Below are positions 1-6,470 of a stretch of 6,831 nucleotides of DNA, piece by piece; position 1 is the stretch's first letter, and each line of letters opens with the position of its first letter. Origin of the DNA: Chloroflexota bacterium. Its GTDB lineage: Bacteria; Chloroflexota; Anaerolineae; JACRMK01. The notes beneath the pieces were generated by a model. It was not told the origin of the DNA and did not search any database. It saw only the letters and a list, made by a program, of their open reading frames with translations. The stretch spans positions 1-6,831 of the forward strand of contig JACQEC010000083.1 of NCBI GenBank assembly GCA_016200765.1. Reading direction: 5' to 3'. Made by a program: the position numbers and the translations under genes.

Positions 1-87
1 TCCGGCGACGACGAGCAGAGTCAGCGCAGACCCGCGCCAACTGTGGTGGTAGGTCTGGTAGTATAACAGCGGGAATCGCTTCTTCAT
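1..87 (-). CDS. N-terminal fragment of a probable membrane protein, cut by the left edge
   Basis: An ATG at 87-85 opens a frame that stays open for all 29 codons to the edge of the window. The visible protein begins MKKRFPLLYYQTYHHSWRGS and continues into a hydrophobic stretch (ALTLLVVAG). This basic, aromatic start followed by a hydrophobic run suggests a membrane segment or signal anchor. A ribosome binding site (AAGG, minus strand, 99-96) sits 8 bases upstream of the ATG. The start lies only 5 bases after the stop of the kelch lipoprotein gene, so it looks like the next gene of the same transcript. The function cannot be told from 29 residues. Confidence 0.6.
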   Translation of the reverse strand, partial: MKKRFPLLYYQTYHHSWRGSALTLLVVAG

Positions 88-92
88 GATCG

Positions 93-1073
93 CTACCTTT
101 TGGAGGGCGCGCGGATGACAAAGGCTTCGTTCTTGGCGACGTCAAACAGGGTGCCATCGCCCGGCATACAGCCCCCCACCGCAAACAGCAGACCGTCAAT
201 GTATGTCAACTGCAGGCCATGGCGCGAGGTCAACATCGCCGGCAGTTTCGACCATAGGCCGCTCTGGAAGTTATACCGGTAGTGCAGGTCATACTTGACG
301 ATGTGCAGTCCATCGTCGGCGAGGGCCGCGCCAAAGCCCGCCAGCGGCGTCGGCAGCTTCCCGCCCGGCGACCACTGCCGGGTGGCCGGGTCAAAGACCT
401 CGATCATATCCGTCGGCCCGTCGGCGTTGCGCCCGCCCATCGCCCAAATCTTTCCGTTTACCACCAGCGACTGCAGGGCATAGCGCGCCGTCGGCAGGGG
501 CGGCAGTGACGACCAGCGGTCGCCAACCGTGTCATACGCCTCGACGATGTTCATTTCGCGCAGGTCGTAGCCGCCGATGGCGTAAATGGTGTTGCCGATG
601 GCGCTAAGGGTCAGGTCAAAGCGCTTGGTCGGCATCGGCGCGAGGCCGGTGCGCCACTGGTTTCGCTCCGTGTCGAACACCTCGACCGCGGTGGTCACGC
701 CGGTTTCAGGAAAGCCCCCGATGGCGTAGATGCGCGTGCCGACGGCTACCACCCCGACCGAACTGCGAGCAGTGGGCATGGGGCGCAGGTAGGTCCACGT
801 GTTCTTCTGCGGGTCATAGACCTCGGTCAGGTCAAGCCGCCGGCCGAGCGACCCGGTCATACCGCCAATCGCGTAGATCTTCCCCTCCACGCTGGCCATG
901 CCAATCCAGCTGCGCTCTTCCTGCATCGAGGCCTTACGCAACCACTGGCCGACCGGCGGCGGGGTCGCCGTGGGCGGCGGCGGATTGGAGCCGCAGGCCG
1001 TTAAGACGGCAACGCACAAGACGATTAGCAGGGCAATCGGCATACGGCTTGCGCTTCTCCAGATTATTGCCAT
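93..1073 (-). CDS. Kelch-repeat lipoprotein
   Basis: This encodes a 326-residue exported beta-propeller protein. The N-terminus has a basic region, a hydrophobic core (residues 12-24) and a lipobox VLTAC ending at Cys27, so the mature protein should be lipid-anchored. A Pro/Thr linker follows (about 31-40). Kelch blades follow, each with a Gly-Gly pair and a downstream Trp: GG70-71/W93, GG119-120/W140, GG167-168/W187, GG213-214/W234, a degenerate blade ending at W274, and GG300-301. That is about six blades, enough for one propeller. The start at 1073 is chosen over the internal ATG at 1043 because a near-perfect AGGAGGTG lies 8 bases before it. The gene overlaps the end of the hydrolase gene by 10 bases. 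Kelch propellers usually bind ligands or proteins, and some carry enzyme activity. No catalytic residues are recognisable here, so the partner is unknown. Confidence 0.9.
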   Translation of the reverse strand: MAIIWRSASRMPIALLIVLCVAVLTACGSNPPPPTATPPPVGQWLRKASMQEERSWIGMASVEGKIYAIGGMTGSLGRRLDLTEVYDPQKNTWTYLRPMPTARSSVGVVAVGTRIYAIGGFPETGVTTAVEVFDTERNQWRTGLAPMPTKRFDLTLSAIGNTIYAIGGYDLREMNIVEAYDTVGDRWSSLPPLPTARYALQSLVVNGKIWAMGGRNADGPTDMIEVFDPATRQWSPGGKLPTPLAGFGAALADDGLHIVKYDLHYRYNFQSGLWSKLPAMLTSRHGLQLTYIDGLLFAVGGCMPGDGTLFDVAKNEAFVIRAPSKR

Positions 1074-1972
1074 AGCTTCAGCACCTCCTCCAACGTCAAC
1101 GGCATCGGAACCGCGTGACTGCCGTCGAACTTGACCAGACGGCTATCGTAGCCGGCCTTCGTCAAAGCGTCGTTGAATGCAACCGAACTCTCCATCGGCA
1201 CGCGCGAGTCAAACGTCCCGTGCAATAGCCGAACCCGCACGTTCAGGCGCAGCGTATCGCCCAAGTGGACGTAAGGATTGATGATCTGCCAGAGCGGCGG
1301 GTTGTCATTTTGCAGGGTCGTCCCTGCGCCATAAGCGCCGGCAACCCCCACAAAGGCATCAACGCGCGCCGAGCCGCCCTCGGCCACACACTTCGTCTGC
1401 GGCGGCGGTGCTCCGCGACCGGCGGCCAACTCCTGCCATGCGCGCTCTGGATTATCTCCGGCGAACGCCAGTGATGCTCCCACGCCCGCGCCCAGCGAGA
1501 AGCCGACCAGCGCCAGCCGCTTCGGGTCTCCGCCGTAGCCCGGCGCCGACGCGCGCGCGAAGCGAACGCCGCAGGCCAGCGTCTCGAAGACCTGACGGTA
1601 GCCCTTGCCGTTTTCCCTCTCGCCAATGGAGACCGTCCGATCCGGCCATTCGAGCGTGAAGACCACCAGCCCTCGCTCGGCCATCGCCTGACTGATGCGC
1701 GTGTAGTCGCGCTTGCCCTCGCCCAGCCCGTGCAGAAACACCACCAGCGGCCAGCCCTTGCGCTCGGTAGGCGCGTAGACATCGAGCGCCTGCGCGCTGA
1801 CATCGGGCTGTAACGGAACGGTGTAGGTGATGTCTTTGGCCGCCGCAATCGAGAAGGTCAGCGGGGTTGGTGTGGCGACCGGTGCGGGTGTGGAAGGAGG
1901 CGGAACCGCGGTGGGCGCAGGCTGAACGGCCCCGCACGCGGCCAGCAGAGCTACCGCGATCAGGCTTACCAT
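1064..1972 (-). CDS. Alpha/beta hydrolase lipoprotein (esterase/dienelactone hydrolase-like)
   Basis: This encodes a 302-residue exported hydrolase. Residues 1-13 form a short lipoprotein signal ending in the lipobox LAAC, with Cys13 as the lipid-bearing residue. A Pro/Thr-rich tether runs from about 18 to 37. The alpha/beta hydrolase domain has an oxyanion-type HGLG (81-84), a nucleophile elbow GFSLG with Ser159, a probable acid Asp255 (GTFDSRVPM) and a probable base His286 (GSHAVPM). This gives a complete Ser-Asp-His triad in the right order. The family includes carboxylesterases, acetyl xylan esterases and dienelactone hydrolases; the substrate is unknown. The frame is open upstream to 2035, but ATG 1972 is preferred because the signal peptide starts there and the upstream part overlaps the conserved C-terminus of nth. 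Its Shine-Dalgarno site is weak, so it probably relies on translation arriving from nth. The start of the kelch gene overlaps its stop. Confidence 0.88.
   Translation of the reverse strand: MVSLIAVALLAACGAVQPAPTAVPPPSTPAPVATPTPLTFSIAAAKDITYTVPLQPDVSAQALDVYAPTERKGWPLVVFLHGLGEGKRDYTRISQAMAERGLVVFTLEWPDRTVSIGERENGKGYRQVFETLACGVRFARASAPGYGGDPKRLALVGFSLGAGVGASLAFAGDNPERAWQELAAGRGAPPPQTKCVAEGGSARVDAFVGVAGAYGAGTTLQNDNPPLWQIINPYVHLGDTLRLNVRVRLLHGTFDSRVPMESSVAFNDALTKAGYDSRLVKFDGSHAVPMPLTLEEVLKLWQ
1082..1089 (-). promoter_or_regulatory. Strong ribosome binding site for the kelch lipoprotein gene
   Basis: The minus strand reads AGGAGGTG here, 8 bases before the ATG at 1073. The site lies inside the last codons of the hydrolase gene (Glu-Glu-Val near its C-terminus). 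It fixes the kelch start at 1073 and suggests that translation of the two genes is coupled. Confidence 0.75.
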
Positions 1973-2741
1973 AGAGCGCCGGAGCCTGTGATAAATCCGA
2001 TAGCGGGCAAATTTCGCAGTGCGGCTGACGCGCACGGCAAATCTCCCGCCCGTGTCGGATCAGGTTGACGTGAAACGGGAAAAAGAGCGCCGCCGGGATG
2101 ATGCGCTCCAGCGCATCGTGCGCTTTCTCCGCAGACAGCGCCGCCGGTATCAGCCCCAGCCGACCGGTGATGCGATGCACGTGCGTATCCACCGGAAAGG
2201 CCGGGCGGTTGAAGCCGAACAGCAGGACAATCGCCGCCGTCTTCGGCCCCACGCCGTCCAAGCCGCGCAGCCACGCTTTCGCCTCGCCGACCGGCATCCG
2301 CTTCAGGAACGCGAGGTCTATCTCACCGCGCTGTCGCGCGATCTCGCGCAGAGCCGACTGGATGCGCGGCCCCTTCTGGTTCGCCAGCCCCGCCGAGCGG
2401 ATGGCCGCAACCACCTGCGACGGCGGCGCATCGCGCACCGCCTCCCACGTGGGAAAGCGGGCGCGCAGGGCTTCGTAAGCGCGCTCGCTGTTCCGGTCGT
2501 TGGTGTGCTGGCTAAGGATGCAGTTCACCAACTCGCCCACCCCGTCGCCGCGGCGCGCGGGCGGCTTCGGTTCGCCGTAAGCCTTCAGCAGGCGGCGGTG
2601 GATTTGCCGCGCCTTCAGGCGGAGCGTTCGCGAGTAGGGGCGAAGCGGCGCGCGAGTGGCCTGCTCGTTGACGCGATGACTCGCGCGCGCGGCTTCGCCC
2701 TTCCTCGGCCATACCCCGTCGCCGCGACGTGCCCGATTCAC
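1966..2741 (-). CDS. nth: Endonuclease III-type DNA glycosylase/AP lyase, apparent frameshift near the 3' end
   Basis: This base-excision-repair enzyme removes oxidised pyrimidines and nicks AP sites. Counting from GTG 2741, SQHTND lies at 77-82 and the helix-hairpin-helix LDGVGPKTAA at 161-170, with the expected catalytic Lys167. VDTH follows, with catalytic Asp185. The cluster motif shows Cys235-X6-Cys242-X2-Cys245, but the fourth ligand position (251) is Ser. From that point the frame runs without a stop to 1452, in the wrong frame of the hydrolase gene. Adding one G between 1991 and 1990 gives TGC (Cys) at 251, then TGSGALW and TAA at 1968-1966, for 258 residues; the coordinates given assume this. 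The GTG start overlaps the preceding TGA (GTGA), with GAGG at 2755-2752 as ribosome binding site. E. coli Nth has 211 residues, so the N-terminal ~35 residues are an extension or reflect a later unusual start. Confidence 0.85.
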
Positions 2742-4354
2742 GGCGCGTACGCCTCGCGCAGAAGCGCAATGGCGTTCATCCAATAATACAGATAAGCCCA
2801 GATAAACGCCAACGCCACCCAGCGCAGTGACTCGCTCGTTTCGCGCCGCCACTGGCGCGCGATCAAGAGGATCGGGACAGTCGCCGCAACCCAGAACGCC
2901 CAGTGGGACGCGCTGTTCAAAGCCAGCGAGGACTGCCCGATGATGTCTTGCGCCGGCCAGTACAGCGGCAACTGCGCCGCCAGCAAGACGACGGTCATCG
3001 CAATCGCATTGGCGCGGGTGAGCCGGTGCGCGACCAGCAACACCGCAGAGACAATCACGACCCGCCAGATGTTGACGATCAACAGCGGCAGGACGTACAT
3101 AAACGCCGTGGCAACCGTCACCACGAAGGTGGCCGGCGGGTTACTGCCCGCAAAACCCAGCCGCTCCCAGATCGAAAGGTCGGCCATCTGCGCCGTAGAC
3201 GCATAGAACAGCGCCGCGTCCCTGTCCGAGACGTTCTCGACCCAGAACAGGTGATAAAGCCCCGCGCCTGCGGTCAGCCATACCGGCTGGAAAGCGCCCG
3301 ACGTCGAAAAGGTCAAGCGCGTCTCCGGCCCACCCGGCTTGCCGTTCAAAGTGAAAGGCCGCGCGAGGACTTGCGGTCGGCTGTTGCGCCGCGCCAAGCC
3401 CGACCAGCTGACCCACAGGATATCGCCTTGAGTGCGGGCGTCCAGCGCGCTGGCGTTGCGGATGCCATCCAACACCACCGGCTGTGCGCCTATCTGCGAG
3501 CCGTTGGCGTCGAAACGGCTCAGGCGCGCACTGCCGCCGATCGCCTCCAGCAGGTCAATCGTTCCTGCCGCATCCGTGAAGACCACAACAGGATAGGCGG
3601 CGGTGCTGCCCAGTTGCGCGCGATGCGAGAGGATAAGCGGCTCGTCGAGCGGCTCGCCGTCGAGCGTGTAACGGGCATAGTGCAGGTCCACGTACCTGTT
3701 ATCGTCCGTGAAGTAAAAGACGTGCAAGGCGCCGCCCGCGACCACCAGCGCCGGCTGTGTGGCCAGCGCCGCTTCCGCGCTCAACCGCCGCGCCCCGGAG
3801 ACCACATCGCCGCGCGTGTTGAAGCGCGCCATATAGATCGCCGGCTGACGCTCGCGGTCTTCGCTCCACACGGCGAAGGTATCCTGTCGGTTGCCTGCCA
3901 GCGCCAACTGGCGCATGTCGCCCGCGCCGTCCACCGCGCGGCGCGGCGGCTCGCCGCGGGCGGAGACCATCAGCGCGGCGGACGGCGACTTCTCAATATA
4001 GGCGATCAGGTCGCCGCCATCGGGCAGGAGCGCCAGCGCGGGCGAGAACGAGCGCGTCCCGGCGCGGCTGATGCGCTGGGGCCGCGCCAGCCAGTCGCCG
4101 TTCAGGCTCATGCGCGCCGAGAAAACTTGCAAGGCGTCGTCTTCGGTATTCGACCAGACCAGATGGATGCTCTGATCCGGCGATAGGCTGATGCCGCGGG
4201 TATCGCGCAGGTCCACCGTCGCCAGCGCGCGCGGCGCGCTCCACCCCGGCGCATAGGTCGCGGGCGGCGGCTGGGCCACGAGCGAGAGCGCGATGCCGGC
4301 CAGAATGGTCAGAACTATGACGGCGTGAAAGCGGTAGCGGGCAATTGGGAGCAT
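2738..4354 (-). CDS. Membrane-anchored beta-propeller-like protein with C-terminal multi-helix domain
   Basis: I do not recognise a named family. The 538-residue product starts with a basic segment and a hydrophobic helix (about 11-27), a signal peptide or anchor. Residues 45-390 are rich in beta-type repeats with recurring elements such as HLVWSN (64-69), FAVWSEDRE, HVFYFTDDN, LWVSWSG and HLFWVENVSD. Interspersed are Ala-Arg-Phe/Tyr-Thr-Leu-Asn/Asp-Gly strands, as in sialidase- or WD-like propellers. Residues about 408-531 contain around five hydrophobic helices, so the propeller is probably displayed outside the membrane. ATG 4354 is preferred because it directly precedes the hydrophobic helix. 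An upstream in-frame TTG at 4384 lies in the terminator tail and is less likely, although GGAG stands 7 bases before it. No clear Shine-Dalgarno precedes 4354. The stop overlaps the nth GTG by GTGA. The role is unknown; a surface sensor or binding protein is possible. Confidence 0.78.
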   Translation of the reverse strand: MLPIARYRFHAVIVLTILAGIALSLVAQPPPATYAPGWSAPRALATVDLRDTRGISLSPDQSIHLVWSNTEDDALQVFSARMSLNGDWLARPQRISRAGTRSFSPALALLPDGGDLIAYIEKSPSAALMVSARGEPPRRAVDGAGDMRQLALAGNRQDTFAVWSEDRERQPAIYMARFNTRGDVVSGARRLSAEAALATQPALVVAGGALHVFYFTDDNRYVDLHYARYTLDGEPLDEPLILSHRAQLGSTAAYPVVVFTDAAGTIDLLEAIGGSARLSRFDANGSQIGAQPVVLDGIRNASALDARTQGDILWVSWSGLARRNSRPQVLARPFTLNGKPGGPETRLTFSTSGAFQPVWLTAGAGLYHLFWVENVSDRDAALFYASTAQMADLSIWERLGFAGSNPPATFVVTVATAFMYVLPLLIVNIWRVVIVSAVLLVAHRLTRANAIAMTVVLLAAQLPLYWPAQDIIGQSSLALNSASHWAFWVAATVPILLIARQWRRETSESLRWVALAFIWAYLYYWMNAIALLREAYAP

Positions 4355-4380
4355 GGAAGAACGAGGGTCGGAGCGTGACG

Positions 4381-4418
4381 GCAAAATAAAACTCCCGAAG
4401 CGGCTAAACTTCGGGAGT
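4381..4418 (-). terminator. Intrinsic terminator closing the ABC transporter operon
   Basis: On the minus strand a perfect 10-bp stem ACTCCCGAAG/CTTCGGGAGT (arms 4418-4409 and 4400-4391) encloses an 8-base loop and is followed by TTTATTTTGC (4390-4381). This is the standard layout of a Rho-independent terminator. It begins 23 bases after the stop of the second permease gene and ends 26 bases before the ATG of the propeller gene. Confidence 0.9.
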
Positions 4419-4441
4419 CTCTATCCAGCGGTCGCGCGCTC

Positions 4442-5395
4442 CTACTGCTTCAAGCGTGGGTCCAGCGCGTCGCGCAGGCCGTTGCCCATGAAGTTCACCG
4501 ACAGCACCGTGACGAAGATAAAGAGACCCGGCACAAAGATGTTAACCGGCGCGAGGAAGAGATATTGCTGGGCGTTGGTCAGCATATTGCCCCACGACGG
4601 CGTGGGCGGCTGGACGCCAAAGCCCAAAAATGACAGCGCCGTCTCGGTCAGGATCACGCCGCCAATCTGCAGGGTCGCGGCGACAATCATCGGCGAGGTC
4701 GCATTCGGCAGAATGTGGCGAAAGATAATGCGCGGGTTGGACGAGCCGATAACCCGCGCCGCTTCGATGTAGTCGCGCACCTTGATCGTCAGAAACTCGC
4801 CGCGCACCAGCCGCGCCACGCCGGTCCAGCTGACCGAGGCCAGCACAATGGCCAGCCCCCACCACGGCGGGCGGAAGACTGCGCTAATCAGGATCAACAA
4901 AAAGAGGAGCGGCACGGAGAGCAGAACATTGATCAGCGCGCTGATAATCATATCCACCACGCCGCCAAAGTAGCCTGCCATCGCGCCGCTGAGTGTGCCA
5001 ATCGTCAGCGTCAGCGCCACCGTCAAGACCGCAATAAACAACGAGACCTGCGCGCCAAACATGATGCGCGTCAGCACATCGCGGCCCAGTTCGTCGGTGC
5101 CCAGCCAGTGCGCCGGCCGTTCGGGCGTGCGCGCCCAGCCGAGCGGTTTCAGGTTGCCTAGCAGTTCGATTTGCTCCGGCTGAAAGTGTGTGACTTCACT
5201 GGCGAGCGGTGTTGCCAACAGCGCCATCAGCCCCAGCAGGAGCAGGACGGCGGTTCCGACGACGGCCAGTTTATCGCGCCAGAAGCGCCGCCAGGCCAGC
5301 GCCAGCAGACCCGGGCTTTTCAGCGCGGCCTGCGCCGCGAAAATATCCGGCAGAGGCTGTGAGATGGTGGCCGTTGTGCCTTGAGTGGTCATCAC
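4442..5395 (-). CDS. dppC: DppC/OppC-like ABC transporter permease
   Basis: This is an inner-membrane permease subunit of a peptide/nickel-type ABC importer, 317 residues and full length for the family. It has a cytoplasmic N-terminus and a first transmembrane helix at about 43-62. The family signature HWLGTDELGRDVLTRI is at 96-111. The cytoplasmic EAA loop that docks on the ATPase is at 208-231 (DYIEAARVIG and RHILPN). SFLGFGVQPPTPSWGNML is at 255-272 and GLRDALDPRLK is at the C-terminus. About six membrane segments are visible. GTG 5395 and ATG 5392 are adjacent in-frame starts. AGGGG ends 7 bases before the ATG and 4 before the GTG, so the ATG (316 residues) may be the true start. The gene follows the DppB-like permease by 18 bases. 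The substrate could be peptides, sugars or nickel; sequence alone does not decide. Confidence 0.95.
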   Translation of the reverse strand: MMTTQGTTATISQPLPDIFAAQAALKSPGLLALAWRRFWRDKLAVVGTAVLLLLGLMALLATPLASEVTHFQPEQIELLGNLKPLGWARTPERPAHWLGTDELGRDVLTRIMFGAQVSLFIAVLTVALTLTIGTLSGAMAGYFGGVVDMIISALINVLLSVPLLFLLILISAVFRPPWWGLAIVLASVSWTGVARLVRGEFLTIKVRDYIEAARVIGSSNPRIIFRHILPNATSPMIVAATLQIGGVILTETALSFLGFGVQPPTPSWGNMLTNAQQYLFLAPVNIFVPGLFIFVTVLSVNFMGNGLRDALDPRLKQ

Positions 5396-5413
5396 ATCAC
5401 CCCTGTGGTCAAC

Positions 5414-6376
5414 TTAATCATACCGGATACGCGGGTCGAGAAAGCCATAAGCGATGTCGGCGGCCAGATTGCCGAGGATCGTCAGGGCCGAGGCCATAAT
5501 CACAACGCCCATAATCAGCGGGTAGTCGCGCTGGGTGGTGGCCGTGAAGGCCAGCCGCCCCATGCCCGCCCACGAAAAGATCGTCTCGGTCACCAGCGCG
5601 CCGCTGACCAGACCGGGGAGCGAAAGCCCCAGCAGGGTCACGAAGGGAATCAGCGAGTTGCGCAGCGCATGGCGAAAGATCACCAGCCGCTCGGCCAACC
5701 CCTTGGCGCGCGCCGTGCGCACATAATCCTGCCGGATCACTTCCAGCATGGAGGCGCGGATGTAGCGGTTCCAACTGGCAATGCTGATAAAGGCCAGCGT
5801 GATGGCCGGCAGGGTCAGGTGCCAGAGCACGTCGCCGGCCTCAATCGTTTGGTTCCTCACCTCATAGATGCCGCCGACCGGAAACCAGCCGAGGTTGACG
5901 GCAAACAGCAGGATCATCATCAGGCCAAGCCAGAAACTGGGGATGGCGACGCCTGCCGTCGAAAAAAAGGTCGCCAGATTGTCCAAGAGCGAGTATTGCT
6001 TGACTGCGGACAGCACCCCCAGCGGTACGGCAATCAGCAGCGCCATCAACAGCGCGGTGCCGGTCAACAGCAGCGTCTTGGGCAGGCGCTCGGCGATCAT
6101 ATCGGAAACCTTCACGCCGCGCTGAATGAGCGAAGTGCCGAGATCACCGTGCAGCAGCCCGCCGACGAAGATGAGATAGCGCTCCGGCACGGATTTGTCG
6201 AGGCCCATGCTGGCGCGGATGCGCGCAATGTCTTCGGGCTTGATGTTCGGGTCAAACAAGGCGAGGTCGCCGGTGGGCCCACCGGGCGCGAAATTGATCA
6301 AAGAAAAGACAATAATGGTGATCAGGAAAAAGATCGGGACGGATTGAATCAGGCGGCGAATCAGGTATTTCGTCAC
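5414..6376 (-). CDS. dppB: DppB/OppB-like ABC transporter permease
   Basis: This is the first permease subunit of the same importer, 320 residues. The N-terminal helix at about 9-29 is typical of the family (YLIRRLIQSVPIFFLIT). HGDLGTSL is at 76-83 and AIPSFWLG at 144-151. The cytoplasmic EAA loop is at 217-240 (DYVRTARAKGLAERL, then FRHALRN). ETIFSWAGMGRLAF spans 264-277, DYPLIMG 284-290, and DPRIRY closes the protein. It should form a heterodimeric channel with the DppC-like protein. The start is GTG 6376, with AGGAG (6390-6386) 9 bases upstream. The gene lies 94 bases after the binding-protein gene, with a palindromic hairpin in between. Membership of the peptide/nickel permease family is clear, but the dppB label does not imply dipeptide specificity. 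Confidence 0.95.
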   Translation of the reverse strand: MTKYLIRRLIQSVPIFFLITIIVFSLINFAPGGPTGDLALFDPNIKPEDIARIRASMGLDKSVPERYLIFVGGLLHGDLGTSLIQRGVKVSDMIAERLPKTLLLTGTALLMALLIAVPLGVLSAVKQYSLLDNLATFFSTAGVAIPSFWLGLMMILLFAVNLGWFPVGGIYEVRNQTIEAGDVLWHLTLPAITLAFISIASWNRYIRASMLEVIRQDYVRTARAKGLAERLVIFRHALRNSLIPFVTLLGLSLPGLVSGALVTETIFSWAGMGRLAFTATTQRDYPLIMGVVIMASALTILGNLAADIAYGFLDPRIRYD

Positions 6377-6385
6377 AAATTCAGT

Positions 6386-6390
6386 CTCCT
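6386..6390 (-). promoter_or_regulatory. Ribosome binding site supporting the GTG start of the DppB-like gene
   Basis: AGGAG on the minus strand, 9 bases before GTG 6376. It supports a GTG start, because no in-frame ATG lies near the conserved N-terminal helix. Confidence 0.65.
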
Positions 6391-6404
6391 ATCGGGGGAA
6401 AGCC

Positions 6405-6460
6405 CCTCATCCCTTGCTCCCTTCTCCCCCACAGGGTGGGGGAGAAGGGCAGAGATGAGG
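6405..6460. repeat. Palindromic intergenic repeat with a long hairpin
   Basis: A perfect 14-bp inverted repeat has arms CCCTTCTCCCCCAC (6419-6432) and GTGGGGGAGAAGGG (6436-6449) around a 3-base loop AGG. A second, outer 7-bp pairing (CCTCATC 6405-6411 with GATGAGG 6454-6460) extends the structure over an unpaired internal loop. No T-run follows on either strand, so it is not a standard intrinsic terminator. From memory, GC-rich palindromes of this style are common as dispersed intergenic repeats in Chloroflexota and some cyanobacteria; that link is inference. Its position between a binding-protein gene and its permeases matches where REP-type hairpins protect upstream mRNA. Confidence 0.8.
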
Positions 6461-6470
6461 CCCGTTCCGA

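Noticed and set aside
93..1073. Assigning the kelch lipoprotein as galactose oxidase or N-acetylneuraminate epimerase.
   Set aside because: Both use kelch propellers, but no copper ligands or epimerase-specific residues can be recognised here. Only the fold is supported.
1989..2000. Programmed ribosomal frameshifting as the cause of the nth frame change.
   Set aside because: The codons before the break (GAT TTA TCA) do not form an X XXY YYZ slippery site that allows re-pairing after a -1 slip, and I see no clear downstream stimulatory hairpin. A missing base is simpler.
2019..2786. A 255-codon plus-strand frame opposite nth.
   Set aside because: It is an antisense shadow with no recognisable motif. 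The catalytic Lys, Asp and cluster cysteines are encoded on the minus strand.
1452..2852. A single 466-codon frame apparently fusing endonuclease III to a long C-terminal extension.
   Set aside because: The extension lies entirely over the hydrolase gene in another frame and is rich in Arg, Gly and Ala with no domain. The first ~37 codons overlap the propeller gene. Only the central part is a real gene, and a single-base frameshift explains the run-on.
2903..4186. A 427-codon plus-strand frame opposite the propeller gene.
   Set aside because: It is an antisense shadow of a GC-rich gene: Arg/Gln/Ala-rich, with no domain and no supporting ribosome binding site. The minus-strand frame has the signal sequence, the repeats and the membrane helices.
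6395..6406. A short GGGG/CCCC hairpin just upstream of the DppB ribosome binding site.
   Set aside because: It has only 4 bp and a 4-base loop in a G/C-rich stretch and overlaps the outer arm of the larger palindrome, so chance is likely.
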